Positions 27,373 to 37,590 of a stretch of 64,000 bases of DNA are shown one piece after another. The position numbers were made by a program, and so were the translations under genes. The notes under the pieces were generated by a model, which saw nothing but the letters and a program-made list of their open reading frames with translations, was not told the origin of the DNA and searched no databases. The DNA comes from Streptomyces sp. V3I7 (GTDB lineage Bacteria > Actinomycetota > Actinomycetes > Streptomycetales > Streptomycetaceae), in contig NZ_JAUSZK010000001.1 in the NCBI RefSeq assembly GCF_030817495.1, positions 2,211,001 to 2,275,000 of the forward strand, written 5' to 3'. Every line of letters starts with the position of its first letter. Within the stretch, counting starts at the first letter, position 1.

Positions 27373-29952
27373 TCACCCCCGCGCCACGCGCAGCTCCGCC
27401 CCCTCCCCCGTGACCGCCAGTGCCCCGTCCTCGTCCGTGCGCAGCACCACGGCCCCGCCCGCCCGCAGCGCGGCCACGGTGCCGGGCGCCGGGTGGCCGT
27501 ACGGGTTGTCCGCACCGCATGAGATGAGCGCGAGCCGCGGAGCCACCAGGCGCATCAGCTCCGGGTCCTGATAGGCCGAGCCGTGATGGGCGACCTTCAG
27601 CACGTCCACGCGGCCCGCCCCCGCTGCCGCCGGCGACCTCAACAGCGCCTGCTGGGACGGCGGTTCCAGGTCCCCGAGCAACAACAGCCGCAGCCCTCCC
27701 GACCGGACGAGCAACGTGAGGCTCGCGTCATTGGGCCCGTCCGGCTCCGGCGCCGGGAACGGAGATGCCATGCCGCTCGCCCCTCCCGCCTGAGTGCGAG
27801 GGCCGACGGGAGGCCACAACACCTGCCAGGAGAGCGCCCCGATACCCCGCCGCTCCCCGCCGACGGCCCGGGTGAGTGGGATGTGCCGCGCCGCCGCCTC
27901 CCTTCGTACGAACTCCACCTGGTCCGCGGGCTCCTCGAAGTACGTGGTCTCGATCGCCCCCACGGACCGCCCGCGCAGCACCCCGGGCAACCCCGCGACG
28001 TGGTCGGCGTGGAAGTGGGTGAGCACGAGGAGCGGGATCCGCGTGATGCCGAGTTCCCGTAGGCAGTGGTCGACGAGCTTCGGATCGGGTCCGGCGTCCA
28101 CGACCACCCCACTGCCGTCGCCCGCCGCGAGGACCGTCGCGTCGCCCTGGCCCACGTCGCACATCGCGTAACGCCAGCCGGGCGACGGCCATCCCGTGAT
28201 CACTCGGGTCAGCGGAGCCGGCCGTATCACCAGCAGCAGGAGCAGCGCCCCGCCGGCCGCGCACCACCACGGGTGCCGCAGCAACCGCCGCCCGACGAGC
28301 ACGGCACTCACCGTGACCACGGCCAGCAGCAGCGCCCCCGTCCAACTGCCCGGCCAGTCCACTCCCCCGCCCGGCAGCGCGGCCCCGGTCCGAGCGACGC
28401 CAGCGATCCAGCCGGCGGGCCAACTCGCGCACCACGCCCACAGTTTGGCCAATGGCATCGCGACCGGCGCCGTCATCAGGGCCGCGAACCCCAGCACAGT
28501 GGCCGGGGCGACCGCGATTTCGGCGAGCAGGTTGCACGGCACCGCCACCAGGCTGACGCGTGCCGACAGCACCGTCACGACGGGCGCGCACACGGCCTGC
28601 GCCGCGGCAGCGGCGGCCAGCGCCTCCGCCAGTCGCGCGGGAAGCCCACGCCGTTGCAGGGCCGTGCTCCATCCCGGCGCGAGCACCAGCAGCGCGCCGG
28701 TCGCCAGCACCGAGAGCAGGAACCCGTAACTCCGCGCCAGCCAGGGGTCGTAGAGCACCAGCAGCAGAACGGCCGTCGCCAGCGCCGGGATCAGGGATCT
28801 GCGGCGTCCGGTCGCCAGGGCCAGCAGCGCGACCGCTCCGCAGGCGGCGGCCCGCAGCACACTCGGGTCGGGTCGGCACACGACGACGAATCCCAGTGTG
28901 AGCCCGGCCGCGAGCAGCGCGGTGCTCCGCAGCGAGATTCCGAGGCGTGGGGCGAGCCCGCGGCGCTCCACGTGCTGGGCCACTCCGGGTGGTCCGAGCA
29001 GCAGGGCGAGCAGGATGGTGAGGTTGCTCCCGGAGACCGCGAGTGTGTGCGCCAGGTCCGTCTCCTTGAAGGCCTCGTCCAGCTCGGGAGTGATCCGCGA
29101 GGTGTCCCCGACGACCAGCCCGGGAAGCAACGCCCGTGCGTCCGGCGGCAGTCCGTCGGTCGCCACCCGCAGCCCGGCCCGCAACCGCCCCGCCAGCCGC
29201 TGGGGCGCGCTCGGCTCCCGCACGACGGTTGGAGCACGCTGCTCCGTGACGCGCAGTACGGCCGCGCTCCGGTCCCCGTTCGTCATCGTGGGCGCCAGCC
29301 GTGCGCTCACCCGCAACCGGGTGGACGGCAGCAACCCGAGCCACGCCTCACGCCGCCCGTCTCCCGCGTGCCGCTCGCCGTCCCGCTCGGGCGCAGGCAC
29401 CTCCGCGTCCACGATCATCAGCACCGGCGTCCGCGTGGTCACCGCCGTTCCGTCGGCCTGCTCGACGTGCCGCACCTCGGCGCGGACCAGGACCGCTTCC
29501 GGGGCCGCGTGATCGCCTCGGACACGGGGCTTACTGAGCCAGGGGTCGGACGTGAGCTCGACCTCCGCGGTCACCGTCGCGTACTGCCTGGCCAGCTCCG
29601 GTACCGGGCCACGGCGTACGTCCGCCCCGTGCAGCCCGGCGGACACGGCTGCCGCGGCGACGCACAGGAGGACGGCGGCGGCCGAGGCGCTCGGCCAGGT
29701 GAACAGCCCTCTGAACCGGTGGGGTCCGAGCCGGTGGGCCAGGAGCAGGGCAACTGCTGCCGTGAGGCAGGCCGTCGCGATGCCGGCAGCCCACGCGGGC
29801 GGAGCGTTCAGCGTCAGTGCCGCCGTCGCCCATACCGCCAGCGCGGGCGGCACCAGGCGGAGGTCCGTCGGTCCTTCCTGGCGGGGATGGGCCTTCCCCA
29901 GCCGTTTCTCGGAACCGGCGTGCACCGACCGGCGGGTGGGCGGCGGGCTCAT
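27373..29952 (-). CDS. comEC: ComEC/Rec2 family DNA-uptake channel protein
   Basis: An 859-residue membrane protein. N-terminal spans (to about residue 110) precede a DUF4131-like extracytoplasmic part. The Competence channel domain (about 255-540) contains LLPGLVVGDTSRIT and AHTLAVSGSNLTILLAL. The C-terminal metallo-beta-lactamase domain (about 590-850) has QGDATVLAAGDGSG and LVLTHFHADHVAGLPGV, plus LLLLGDLEPPSQ and VAHHGSAYQDPEL. In competent bacteria ComEC carries single-stranded DNA across the membrane; natural competence is not established in Streptomyces. The ATG overlaps the comEA stop by four bases. It is convergent with nothing and followed by the minisatellites. Confidence 0.93.
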   Translation of the reverse strand: MSPPPTRRSVHAGSEKRLGKAHPRQEGPTDLRLVPPALAVWATAALTLNAPPAWAAGIATACLTAAVALLLAHRLGPHRFRGLFTWPSASAAAVLLCVAAAAVSAGLHGADVRRGPVPELARQYATVTAEVELTSDPWLSKPRVRGDHAAPEAVLVRAEVRHVEQADGTAVTTRTPVLMIVDAEVPAPERDGERHAGDGRREAWLGLLPSTRLRVSARLAPTMTNGDRSAAVLRVTEQRAPTVVREPSAPQRLAGRLRAGLRVATDGLPPDARALLPGLVVGDTSRITPELDEAFKETDLAHTLAVSGSNLTILLALLLGPPGVAQHVERRGLAPRLGISLRSTALLAAGLTLGFVVVCRPDPSVLRAAACGAVALLALATGRRRSLIPALATAVLLLVLYDPWLARSYGFLLSVLATGALLVLAPGWSTALQRRGLPARLAEALAAAAAAQAVCAPVVTVLSARVSLVAVPCNLLAEIAVAPATVLGFAALMTAPVAMPLAKLWAWCASWPAGWIAGVARTGAALPGGGVDWPGSWTGALLLAVVTVSAVLVGRRLLRHPWWCAAGGALLLLLVIRPAPLTRVITGWPSPGWRYAMCDVGQGDATVLAAGDGSGVVVDAGPDPKLVDHCLRELGITRIPLLVLTHFHADHVAGLPGVLRGRSVGAIETTYFEEPADQVEFVRREAAARHIPLTRAVGGERRGIGALSWQVLWPPVGPRTQAGGASGMASPFPAPEPDGPNDASLTLLVRSGGLRLLLLGDLEPPSQQALLRSPAAAGAGRVDVLKVAHHGSAYQDPELMRLVAPRLALISCGADNPYGHPAPGTVAALRAGGAVVLRTDEDGALAVTGEGAELRVARG

Positions 29953-31154
29953 GGCTGCACCAGGTTCCGCAGGTCGGAGAAGCGTCGATCCCCGATGCCG
30001 TTGACCTGGCGCAGCTCGTCCACGGAGCGGTAACCGCCGTGCTGGGTGCGGTAGTCGATGATGTGCTGGGCCAGCACGGGACCGACCCCGGGAAGGGTGT
30101 CGAGCTGGTCCGCGGTGGCCGTGTTGAGGGAGACCGGGGTCGCGGGGCCCGCCCCGGCCGCCGTGGAGCCCGAGGCCCCGGGCCCCGCTGCGGATCCGGT
30201 GCCTGGTGCCGCCGCCAGCGCCGGGGTACCGACGGCGACCTGTTCCCCATCGATGAGGAGGCGCGCGCGGTTGAGTCCCTCGGTGCTGGTGCCCGGCCGT
30301 ACCCCGCCCGCCGCCCTCAGCGCGTCGGCGACCCTGGAGCCGGCCGGCAGCCGATGAATCCCGGGGTTCCGCACCTTGCCGCTGACATCCACCACGATCT
30401 CGGTCCCGGCGGTCCCTGGGGAGCCCCCGACCGCGGCTCCCGCGACGCCCCCGGCAGCGGCGGGCCCATCCGAGTCACCCTCGCTGCCCTTCCCCGCTCG
30501 GGCATCCGTACCGAACGACGCCTCCGCCCGCACCACTTGCGGCGCCTGTACAGGTTGGGTTCGGCCGGCCCAGAAGTGCTGCACGGCGAACACCGCGGCG
30601 GCGACGAGCAGAACCGAGAGCGCGACCACGCCCCGCCGTTCCATCCCGCACCTGGCCTGTAGCCAGACCGGCATGCGCTCCCGCACGGCAATCCCGACTC
30701 GTGCCCCCCACCCCGGCACCACATGACCGGAATCCCGGCGAGACTCGGCCGGTTGGTCCGCCGCCCATGCCGCCCATGCCTCCGATGCGTCCGATGCATC
30801 CGGCTCCTCCACAACCTCGGCTTCGCCGGGATGCACCACATCAGGTGGCCCATGCCCCGACTCCTCCCGCTCACCGACGCGTTCACCGGCACGCTCCCCG
30901 AAGAGCAGCTCCGCCCGGCGGCGCAGCTCACCCGCCGATGCGTGACGGTGGTTCCTGACGCGGTGTCGTGGTGCGGAACGGCGGTGGCCGGCGCGGCCGT
31001 CGGAGGCCGGGGCGGCGGCCCGGGCCGCTGGTCGCGGCCGCTGTGCGTGTACGTGATCGAAGTGCCATGCGCCGAGGATCGGACATCTCGCCACATCGCG
31101 ATGATCTTGGTCAATTTCCGGGGACCACGGCCCAGTTGTGGATAACTCGGCCAC
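29949..31154 (-). CDS. comEA: ComEA family helix-hairpin-helix DNA-binding protein (start uncertain)
   Basis: The secure part has one membrane span (VVALSVLLVAAAVFAVQHFW) followed by an SLBB-like domain (EIVVDVSGKVRNPGIHRLP). A long Ala/Gly linker leads to a C-terminal helix-hairpin-helix pair: LNTATADQLDTLPGVGPVLA then VDELRQVNGIGDRRFSDL. It binds double-stranded DNA outside the cell for ComEC. The frame is open to an ATG at 31154, but the first 30 codons have atypical codons (TTA, ATT, AGA) and look non-coding. An ATG at 31068 gives MALRSRTRTAAATSG in a different frame, which looks like a natural Streptomyces ComEA start and would need a one-base frame change before SDGRAGHRR. Confidence 0.85.
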   Translation of the reverse strand: MAELSTTGPWSPEIDQDHRDVARCPILGAWHFDHVHAQRPRPAARAAAPASDGRAGHRRSAPRHRVRNHRHASAGELRRRAELLFGERAGERVGEREESGHGPPDVVHPGEAEVVEEPDASDASEAWAAWAADQPAESRRDSGHVVPGWGARVGIAVRERMPVWLQARCGMERRGVVALSVLLVAAAVFAVQHFWAGRTQPVQAPQVVRAEASFGTDARAGKGSEGDSDGPAAAGGVAGAAVGGSPGTAGTEIVVDVSGKVRNPGIHRLPAGSRVADALRAAGGVRPGTSTEGLNRARLLIDGEQVAVGTPALAAAPGTGSAAGPGASGSTAAGAGPATPVSLNTATADQLDTLPGVGPVLAQHIIDYRTQHGGYRSVDELRQVNGIGDRRFSDLRNLVQP

Positions 31155-31208
31155 TCACACGAGTGAGCCGGCCCACGAACACCACGCCGACCGGCCCCCG
31201 ACGCAGGT

Positions 31209-32054
31209 TCAGCGCGGCGACACCACGACGCCCAGCAGCCCCGGCCCGGTGTGTGCCCCGATCACCGCTCCGACCTCGCTCACATGCAGGTCGGCCAGTC
31301 CCGGTACCCGGGTGCGCACGTGGTCGGCGAGGGCCGATGCCCGGTCGGGGGCGGCGAGATGGTGGACGGCGATGTCGACCTCGGCGCCGGCGGCCCGCTC
31401 GGCGACGATCTCCTCGAGGCGGGCGATGGCCTTCGACGCGGTGCGGACCTTCTCCAGCAGTTCGATGCGGCCGCCGTCCAGCTGGAGCAGCGGTTTCACG
31501 GCGAGCGCGGAGCCGAGCAGTGCCTGGGCGGCGCCGATGCGGCCGCCGCGGCGGAGATAGTCGAGCGTGTCGACGTAGAAGTACGCGAAGGTGCCCGCGG
31601 CCCGCTTCTCGGCGGCGGTCACGGCCTCGTCCACGGTGCCGCCGGCCTCGGCCACCTCGGCGGCGGCGAGCGCGCAGAAGCCGAGGGCCATGGCGACCAT
31701 GCCGGTGTCCACCACCCGCACCGGCACCGGCGCTTCGCGGGCCGCGAGGACGGCGGCGTCGTAGGTGCCGGACAGCTCGGCGGAGAGGTGGAGCGAGACG
31801 ATGCCGGTGGCGCCGGACTCGGCGACCCTGCGGTAGGTCTCCGCGAACGTCTGAGGGCTGGGGCGCGAGGTGGTGACGGGGTCCCGCTTCTGGAGGGCCT
31901 GGGCCAGGGAGCGGGTGGAGATCTCGGTGCCCTCTTCGAATGCCTCGTCGCCGAGGACGACGGTCAGGGGCACTGCGGTGATGCCGTGACGCACCATCGT
32001 CCGCGGCGGCAGGTAGGCCGTTGAATCGGTGACGATCGCGACATGGCGGGACAT
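31209..32054 (-). CDS. DegV family fatty-acid-binding protein
   Basis: A 281-residue EDD-fold protein. It starts MSRHVAIVTDSTAYLP, the usual DegV opening, followed by ITAVPLTVVLGDEAFEEG, TSRPSPQTFAETYRRV, IVSLHLSAELSGTYDAAVLA and VRVVDTGMVAMALGF. The C-terminal domain has RVRT-type KVRTASKAIARLEEIV and GAVIGAHTGPGLLGVVV. DegV proteins bind long-chain fatty acids and in some bacteria feed them to fatty acid kinase. No kinase gene is adjacent. It lies upstream of comEA on the same strand with 54 bases or more between them. Confidence 0.93.
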   Translation of the reverse strand: MSRHVAIVTDSTAYLPPRTMVRHGITAVPLTVVLGDEAFEEGTEISTRSLAQALQKRDPVTTSRPSPQTFAETYRRVAESGATGIVSLHLSAELSGTYDAAVLAAREAPVPVRVVDTGMVAMALGFCALAAAEVAEAGGTVDEAVTAAEKRAAGTFAYFYVDTLDYLRRGGRIGAAQALLGSALAVKPLLQLDGGRIELLEKVRTASKAIARLEEIVAERAAGAEVDIAVHHLAAPDRASALADHVRTRVPGLADLHVSEVGAVIGAHTGPGLLGVVVSPR

Positions 32055-32153
32055 GAGCTGGAGGTTACCTGGCGTAGCGTCCCGGCGGCAGACCGGCCCC
32101 TCCCACCTGCTCCCGGACCGTCGATGCGGTGCGGACGGTCCGTGCGGTCCGGA

Positions 32154-32858
32154 TCATCTGCTGCTCTCGGGACGGGCCTTCTTCTGCCCGTTCCCCAGCC
32201 AGGGGTACTCGGGGCTCGGGCCGGGCGGGGTGATGGCCGCGGGGGCCGGTTCGTCACCGGCCGGGCGGGAGTGCGGCGTCTCCGGCCAGGGCTGCGGCTC
32301 CGGCGCGGGCTCCGTGCGCTGCCAGTGCCGCAGGGCGCCGGTCTCGACGTCGATCTGTGCGCTCAGGGCGTCCAGGTCATCGTCGGCGAAGCGGTGGGCG
32401 CGGTCGCGGACGGCCCAGCGCAGGGAGTCCGCGGACCGGGTGATGCGCTCGGTGCGGCGGCGCAGCTCGGGCAGCCGGGCCGCGAGCGTGGCGCGGTCCG
32501 GTTCGCTCTCCAGGCGCTTGAGGTCGCCGTCCAGCTCCTGCCCGTGCACGCTGAGGCGCTCGAAGAGGCCGAGGGACTCCTTCAGCGACTCGTCGCGCGG
32601 GGCACCCGCGCCCAGCGCGTCCTGGGTGGCGCGCATCGAGGTGCGCAGGCCGAGCCGTAGCTGGGCGATCTCGCCGAGGGGGCCCGGCTGGGCGAAGGAC
32701 TTGGCGCGCAGCGTGTGGTCCTCGACCGTGCGGCGCGCCTGAGTGATGGTCCGGTCGACGCCCTGCTTGGCGGCGCCGACGGCCTTGACCGTGGCGTAGG
32801 TGCCGAGGCCCACGAAGAGCAGGAAGAGCAGTGCGAAGACTGTGATCACGACGTCCAC
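32154..32858 (-). CDS. Membrane-anchored coiled-coil protein of unknown function
   Basis: A 234-residue protein with one N-terminal membrane span (VVITVFALLFLLFVGLGTY). A long, charged, mostly helical part follows (about residues 28-180). It is rich in Arg, Glu and Leu with heptad-like spacing, for example RLSVHGQELDGDLKRLESE and LPELRRRTERITRSADSLR. The tail is Pro-rich (PEPQPWPETP). With a span at residues 4-22 and no signal peptidase site it should be anchored with the coiled coil on one face of the membrane. No family is recognised. It follows the leuS terminator, so it is likely a separate transcription unit. Confidence 0.8.
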   Translation of the reverse strand: MDVVITVFALLFLLFVGLGTYATVKAVGAAKQGVDRTITQARRTVEDHTLRAKSFAQPGPLGEIAQLRLGLRTSMRATQDALGAGAPRDESLKESLGLFERLSVHGQELDGDLKRLESEPDRATLAARLPELRRRTERITRSADSLRWAVRDRAHRFADDDLDALSAQIDVETGALRHWQRTEPAPEPQPWPETPHSRPAGDEPAPAAITPPGPSPEYPWLGNGQKKARPESSR

Positions 32859-32915
32859 GATGCTCCTCCTCCGGCCTGCCCGGCACGATCCGCTGCGCTC
32901 TCCACGGTAAACGCA

Positions 32916-32958
32916 ACGGGCAGGCCCGGAGTTCCATCGGAACCCCGAACCTGCCCGT
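32916..32958 (-). terminator. Long hairpin downstream of leuS
   Basis: Two 20-base arms separated by three bases, with 17 of 20 positions paired (outer ACGGGCAGG / CCTGCCCGT perfect). It begins 68 bases after the leuS stop on the minus strand. A second AACCTGCCCGTA copy at 32970-32981 adds an alternative 3' arm. Confidence 0.75.
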
Positions 32959-33025
32959 ACAGAACCCGGAACCTGCCCGTAGGGGACTACCCGGAGGCCG
33001 TGCTCACGCCCTCACGCTCACGCCG

Positions 33026-35905
<2,880 letters not shown>

Positions 35906-35956
35906 GATCCTCAAAGCTCCATCGATCGTCTCTGCCTGCGGCTGTGACATCCAAGA

Positions 35957-35984
35957 AACGAAAAAGCCCCTCGCACAGGAGGGG
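35957..35984 (-). terminator. leuS attenuator terminator
   Basis: On the minus strand: CCCCTC, loop CTGTGC, GAGGGG, then CTTTTTCGTTTC. It is a compact intrinsic terminator 52 bases before the leuS start and 48 bases after the leader peptide. Its 3' arm GCGAGGG (35968-35974) can instead pair with CCCTCGC at 36015-36021. Confidence 0.85.
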
Positions 35985-36031
35985 ACGCCGCGCCGATGCC
36001 GGCCACTCGACTTCGCGAGGGTCGGGACTGA

Positions 36032-36070
36032 TCAGCGCGGCCCGCTAAGCAGAAGGCGTACGGCACGCAT
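36032..36070 (-). CDS. leuS leader peptide with three consecutive Leu codons
   Basis: A 12-residue open frame, MRAVRLLLSGPR, ending with TGA, on the leuS strand upstream of its attenuator terminator. The codons CTT CTG CTT place three leucines in a row. In the attenuation model, ribosome stalling here when charged tRNA-Leu is scarce would expose the CCCTCGC arm (36015-36021) to form the antiterminator. TACCCT ends six bases before the ATG, so the transcript may be leaderless. The role is inferred from arrangement; leucine attenuators are well known in actinobacteria. Confidence 0.75.
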   Translation of the reverse strand: MRAVRLLLSGPR

Positions 36071-36131
36071 GGCGTTAGGGTACCGCAGCCCTTGAGCACG
36101 AGGCGACGCGCTTCCGTATGCCTGGTTGGCC

Positions 36132-36165
36132 GAACAAGATCTGAACCAAGAACTGAACCAAGTTC
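36132..36165. promoter_or_regulatory. Phased direct repeats in the leuS/haem-protein intergenic region
   Basis: GAACAAG (36132), GAACCAAG (36143) and GAACCAAG (36155), spaced 11 and 12 bases. The last overlaps the palindrome GAACT-N6-AGTTC (36150-36165). About one helical turn separates copies, as expected for cooperative regulator binding. The regulator is unknown. Confidence 0.5.
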
Positions 36166-36321
36166 AAAGGTTACTTCGCGTACCACCCGCTAAAGGACAT
36201 CACAACAACCGCATTGTCATTTGATAACAGCGCAATAACTCAAACCACGTACTGATCGGTATGGCGCCGCTTAGAGTCTCGGCAGCGGGACCGCTTTCCC
36301 GAACCGCTCGGAGTTGCCCCC

Positions 36322-37590
36322 ATGAATCCTCGTCGTAGTCACGGTTCGCTCCCCAAACCGGGCCGGTCGGCCTACGGGGTGGCGACCGCCTTCGCCTTGT
36401 TACTGATACCCGTGATCGTGCTGATCGGAGACGGCCCGTTCCGCGACTTCCTGAACTTCGGTGCGGGCGTGCTGTCCCTCGTCTCGCTCAGCTGCTCGGT
36501 GATCTGGGGCCTGGTCGCGCAGGACCGGATCGTCCTCAACACGCGCCAGCGGATCGTCGGCCAGGCGGTCCACCGGACGACGGCGGTCGCCTCGATCGCG
36601 TTCCTGCTGCTGCACATCACCACGAAGATCGCGCTCGACCACACCGTGCTGATCGCCGCGATCATCCCCTTCTCCCTCGGCGTCACCGGGAGCGCCGGCC
36701 TGATCGGGCTCGGCTCGGCGGCCGGCCTGCTGATGATCTTCGTGGGGGTCACCGGCGCCCTGCGCAGCAACTTCGCCTCCCCCGCCCCGGTCGCCGCCCG
36801 CTGGCGGGCCATGCACATGCTGGCCTACCCCGCCTGGGGCGCGGCCCTCGTGCACGGCCTGTACGCGGGACGGCAGGCCAAGCCGGTCTTCGTGATCCTC
36901 TACAGCCTGTGCCTGCTCGGCGTCATGGCCGCCCTCGCGCTGCGCGCGGCGCCGCGTCCCGTCAAACGGCGGGTCGCCGACCGCCTCGTGTCGTTCATGG
37001 GCCCCTCGGAGCGCCGGGACCTGGACGAGAGGGAAGCGAGCCGCTCCCGGGGCCGCGAGACGATGTCCGCCCTGCCGGGCTACGAGCGGCAGCCGTCGTT
37101 CGCGGCGGCCTCCCCGAGCACCCCGGCCCCGCCGTACGACACCCCGGTGCCCCGGCCCGGGGCCGGCTTCGCGGCCGCTTACCGGGCCATGTCCACGGTC
37201 CCGCAGCAGCCCTCGGGGAGCGAACGGAACGCACGTATGGACCGCCCAATGGAGGCCACGGAGGTCTTCGCGCGCGTGGACGGCGGCCCCTCCAGCACCT
37301 CGGGCAGCTGGCCGGTCCCGTCCCCGCCGCCGGTCGGCGAGGCGCCGCGCTCGGTGTACGACCCGCTCCGGGACACCGGCCACAGCATTCCCGTCTACGG
37401 CGCGGCCGGCACCGGCGCCTACCCGGACAGCGACGTCCGCGGCACCGCTGAGACGAACACCCTCTACGGCACGTACAACCCGAACGACACGTACAACAGC
37501 GGTCCCGCCACTGATCCATCGCCCGGTGCGCCCTACGACGCGCCGGGTCCGGGCGAACCTTGGAACATGCCTTCCGGAGGCCATAGGTGA
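36322..37590 (+). CDS. Ferric-reductase-like haem membrane protein
   Basis: A 422-residue protein. The first 215 residues contain five or six membrane spans. Two His pairs are placed as in ferric reductase-type cytochrome b domains: His84 and His98 (13 residues apart, VHRTTA ... LLLH), and His165 and His178 (MHMLAYPAWGAALVH). This predicts two b-haems. The C-terminal 200 residues are Pro/Ser/Tyr-rich, low in complexity and probably cytoplasmic. GGAG lies before the ATG. It overlaps the NuoF-like gene by four bases (37587-37590), which strongly suggests a two-component electron-transfer unit. Confidence 0.85.
   Translation: MNPRRSHGSLPKPGRSAYGVATAFALLLIPVIVLIGDGPFRDFLNFGAGVLSLVSLSCSVIWGLVAQDRIVLNTRQRIVGQAVHRTTAVASIAFLLLHITTKIALDHTVLIAAIIPFSLGVTGSAGLIGLGSAAGLLMIFVGVTGALRSNFASPAPVAARWRAMHMLAYPAWGAALVHGLYAGRQAKPVFVILYSLCLLGVMAALALRAAPRPVKRRVADRLVSFMGPSERRDLDEREASRSRGRETMSALPGYERQPSFAAASPSTPAPPYDTPVPRPGAGFAAAYRAMSTVPQQPSGSERNARMDRPMEATEVFARVDGGPSSTSGSWPVPSPPPVGEAPRSVYDPLRDTGHSIPVYGAAGTGAYPDSDVRGTAETNTLYGTYNPNDTYNSGPATDPSPGAPYDAPGPGEPWNMPSGGHR

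Larger units (their letters stand above)
35906..36321. other. 416-base divergent regulatory region between leuS and the haem membrane protein gene
   Basis: Contains the leuS leader (attenuator terminator, antiterminator arm, leader peptide). Phased GAAC(C)AAG repeats lie at 36132-36162, and a relatively AT-rich block at about 36170-36260, unusual for this genome. The block probably carries promoters in both directions. Confidence 0.7.

Noticed and set aside
27149..27571. A repeat protein encoded by the minisatellites
   Set aside because: Unit lengths of 22 and 20 bp are not codon multiples, so copies fall in different frames, and there is no ribosome binding site.
32140..32153. Terminator just after the coiled-coil membrane protein
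   Set aside because: No stem beyond four pairs could be found.
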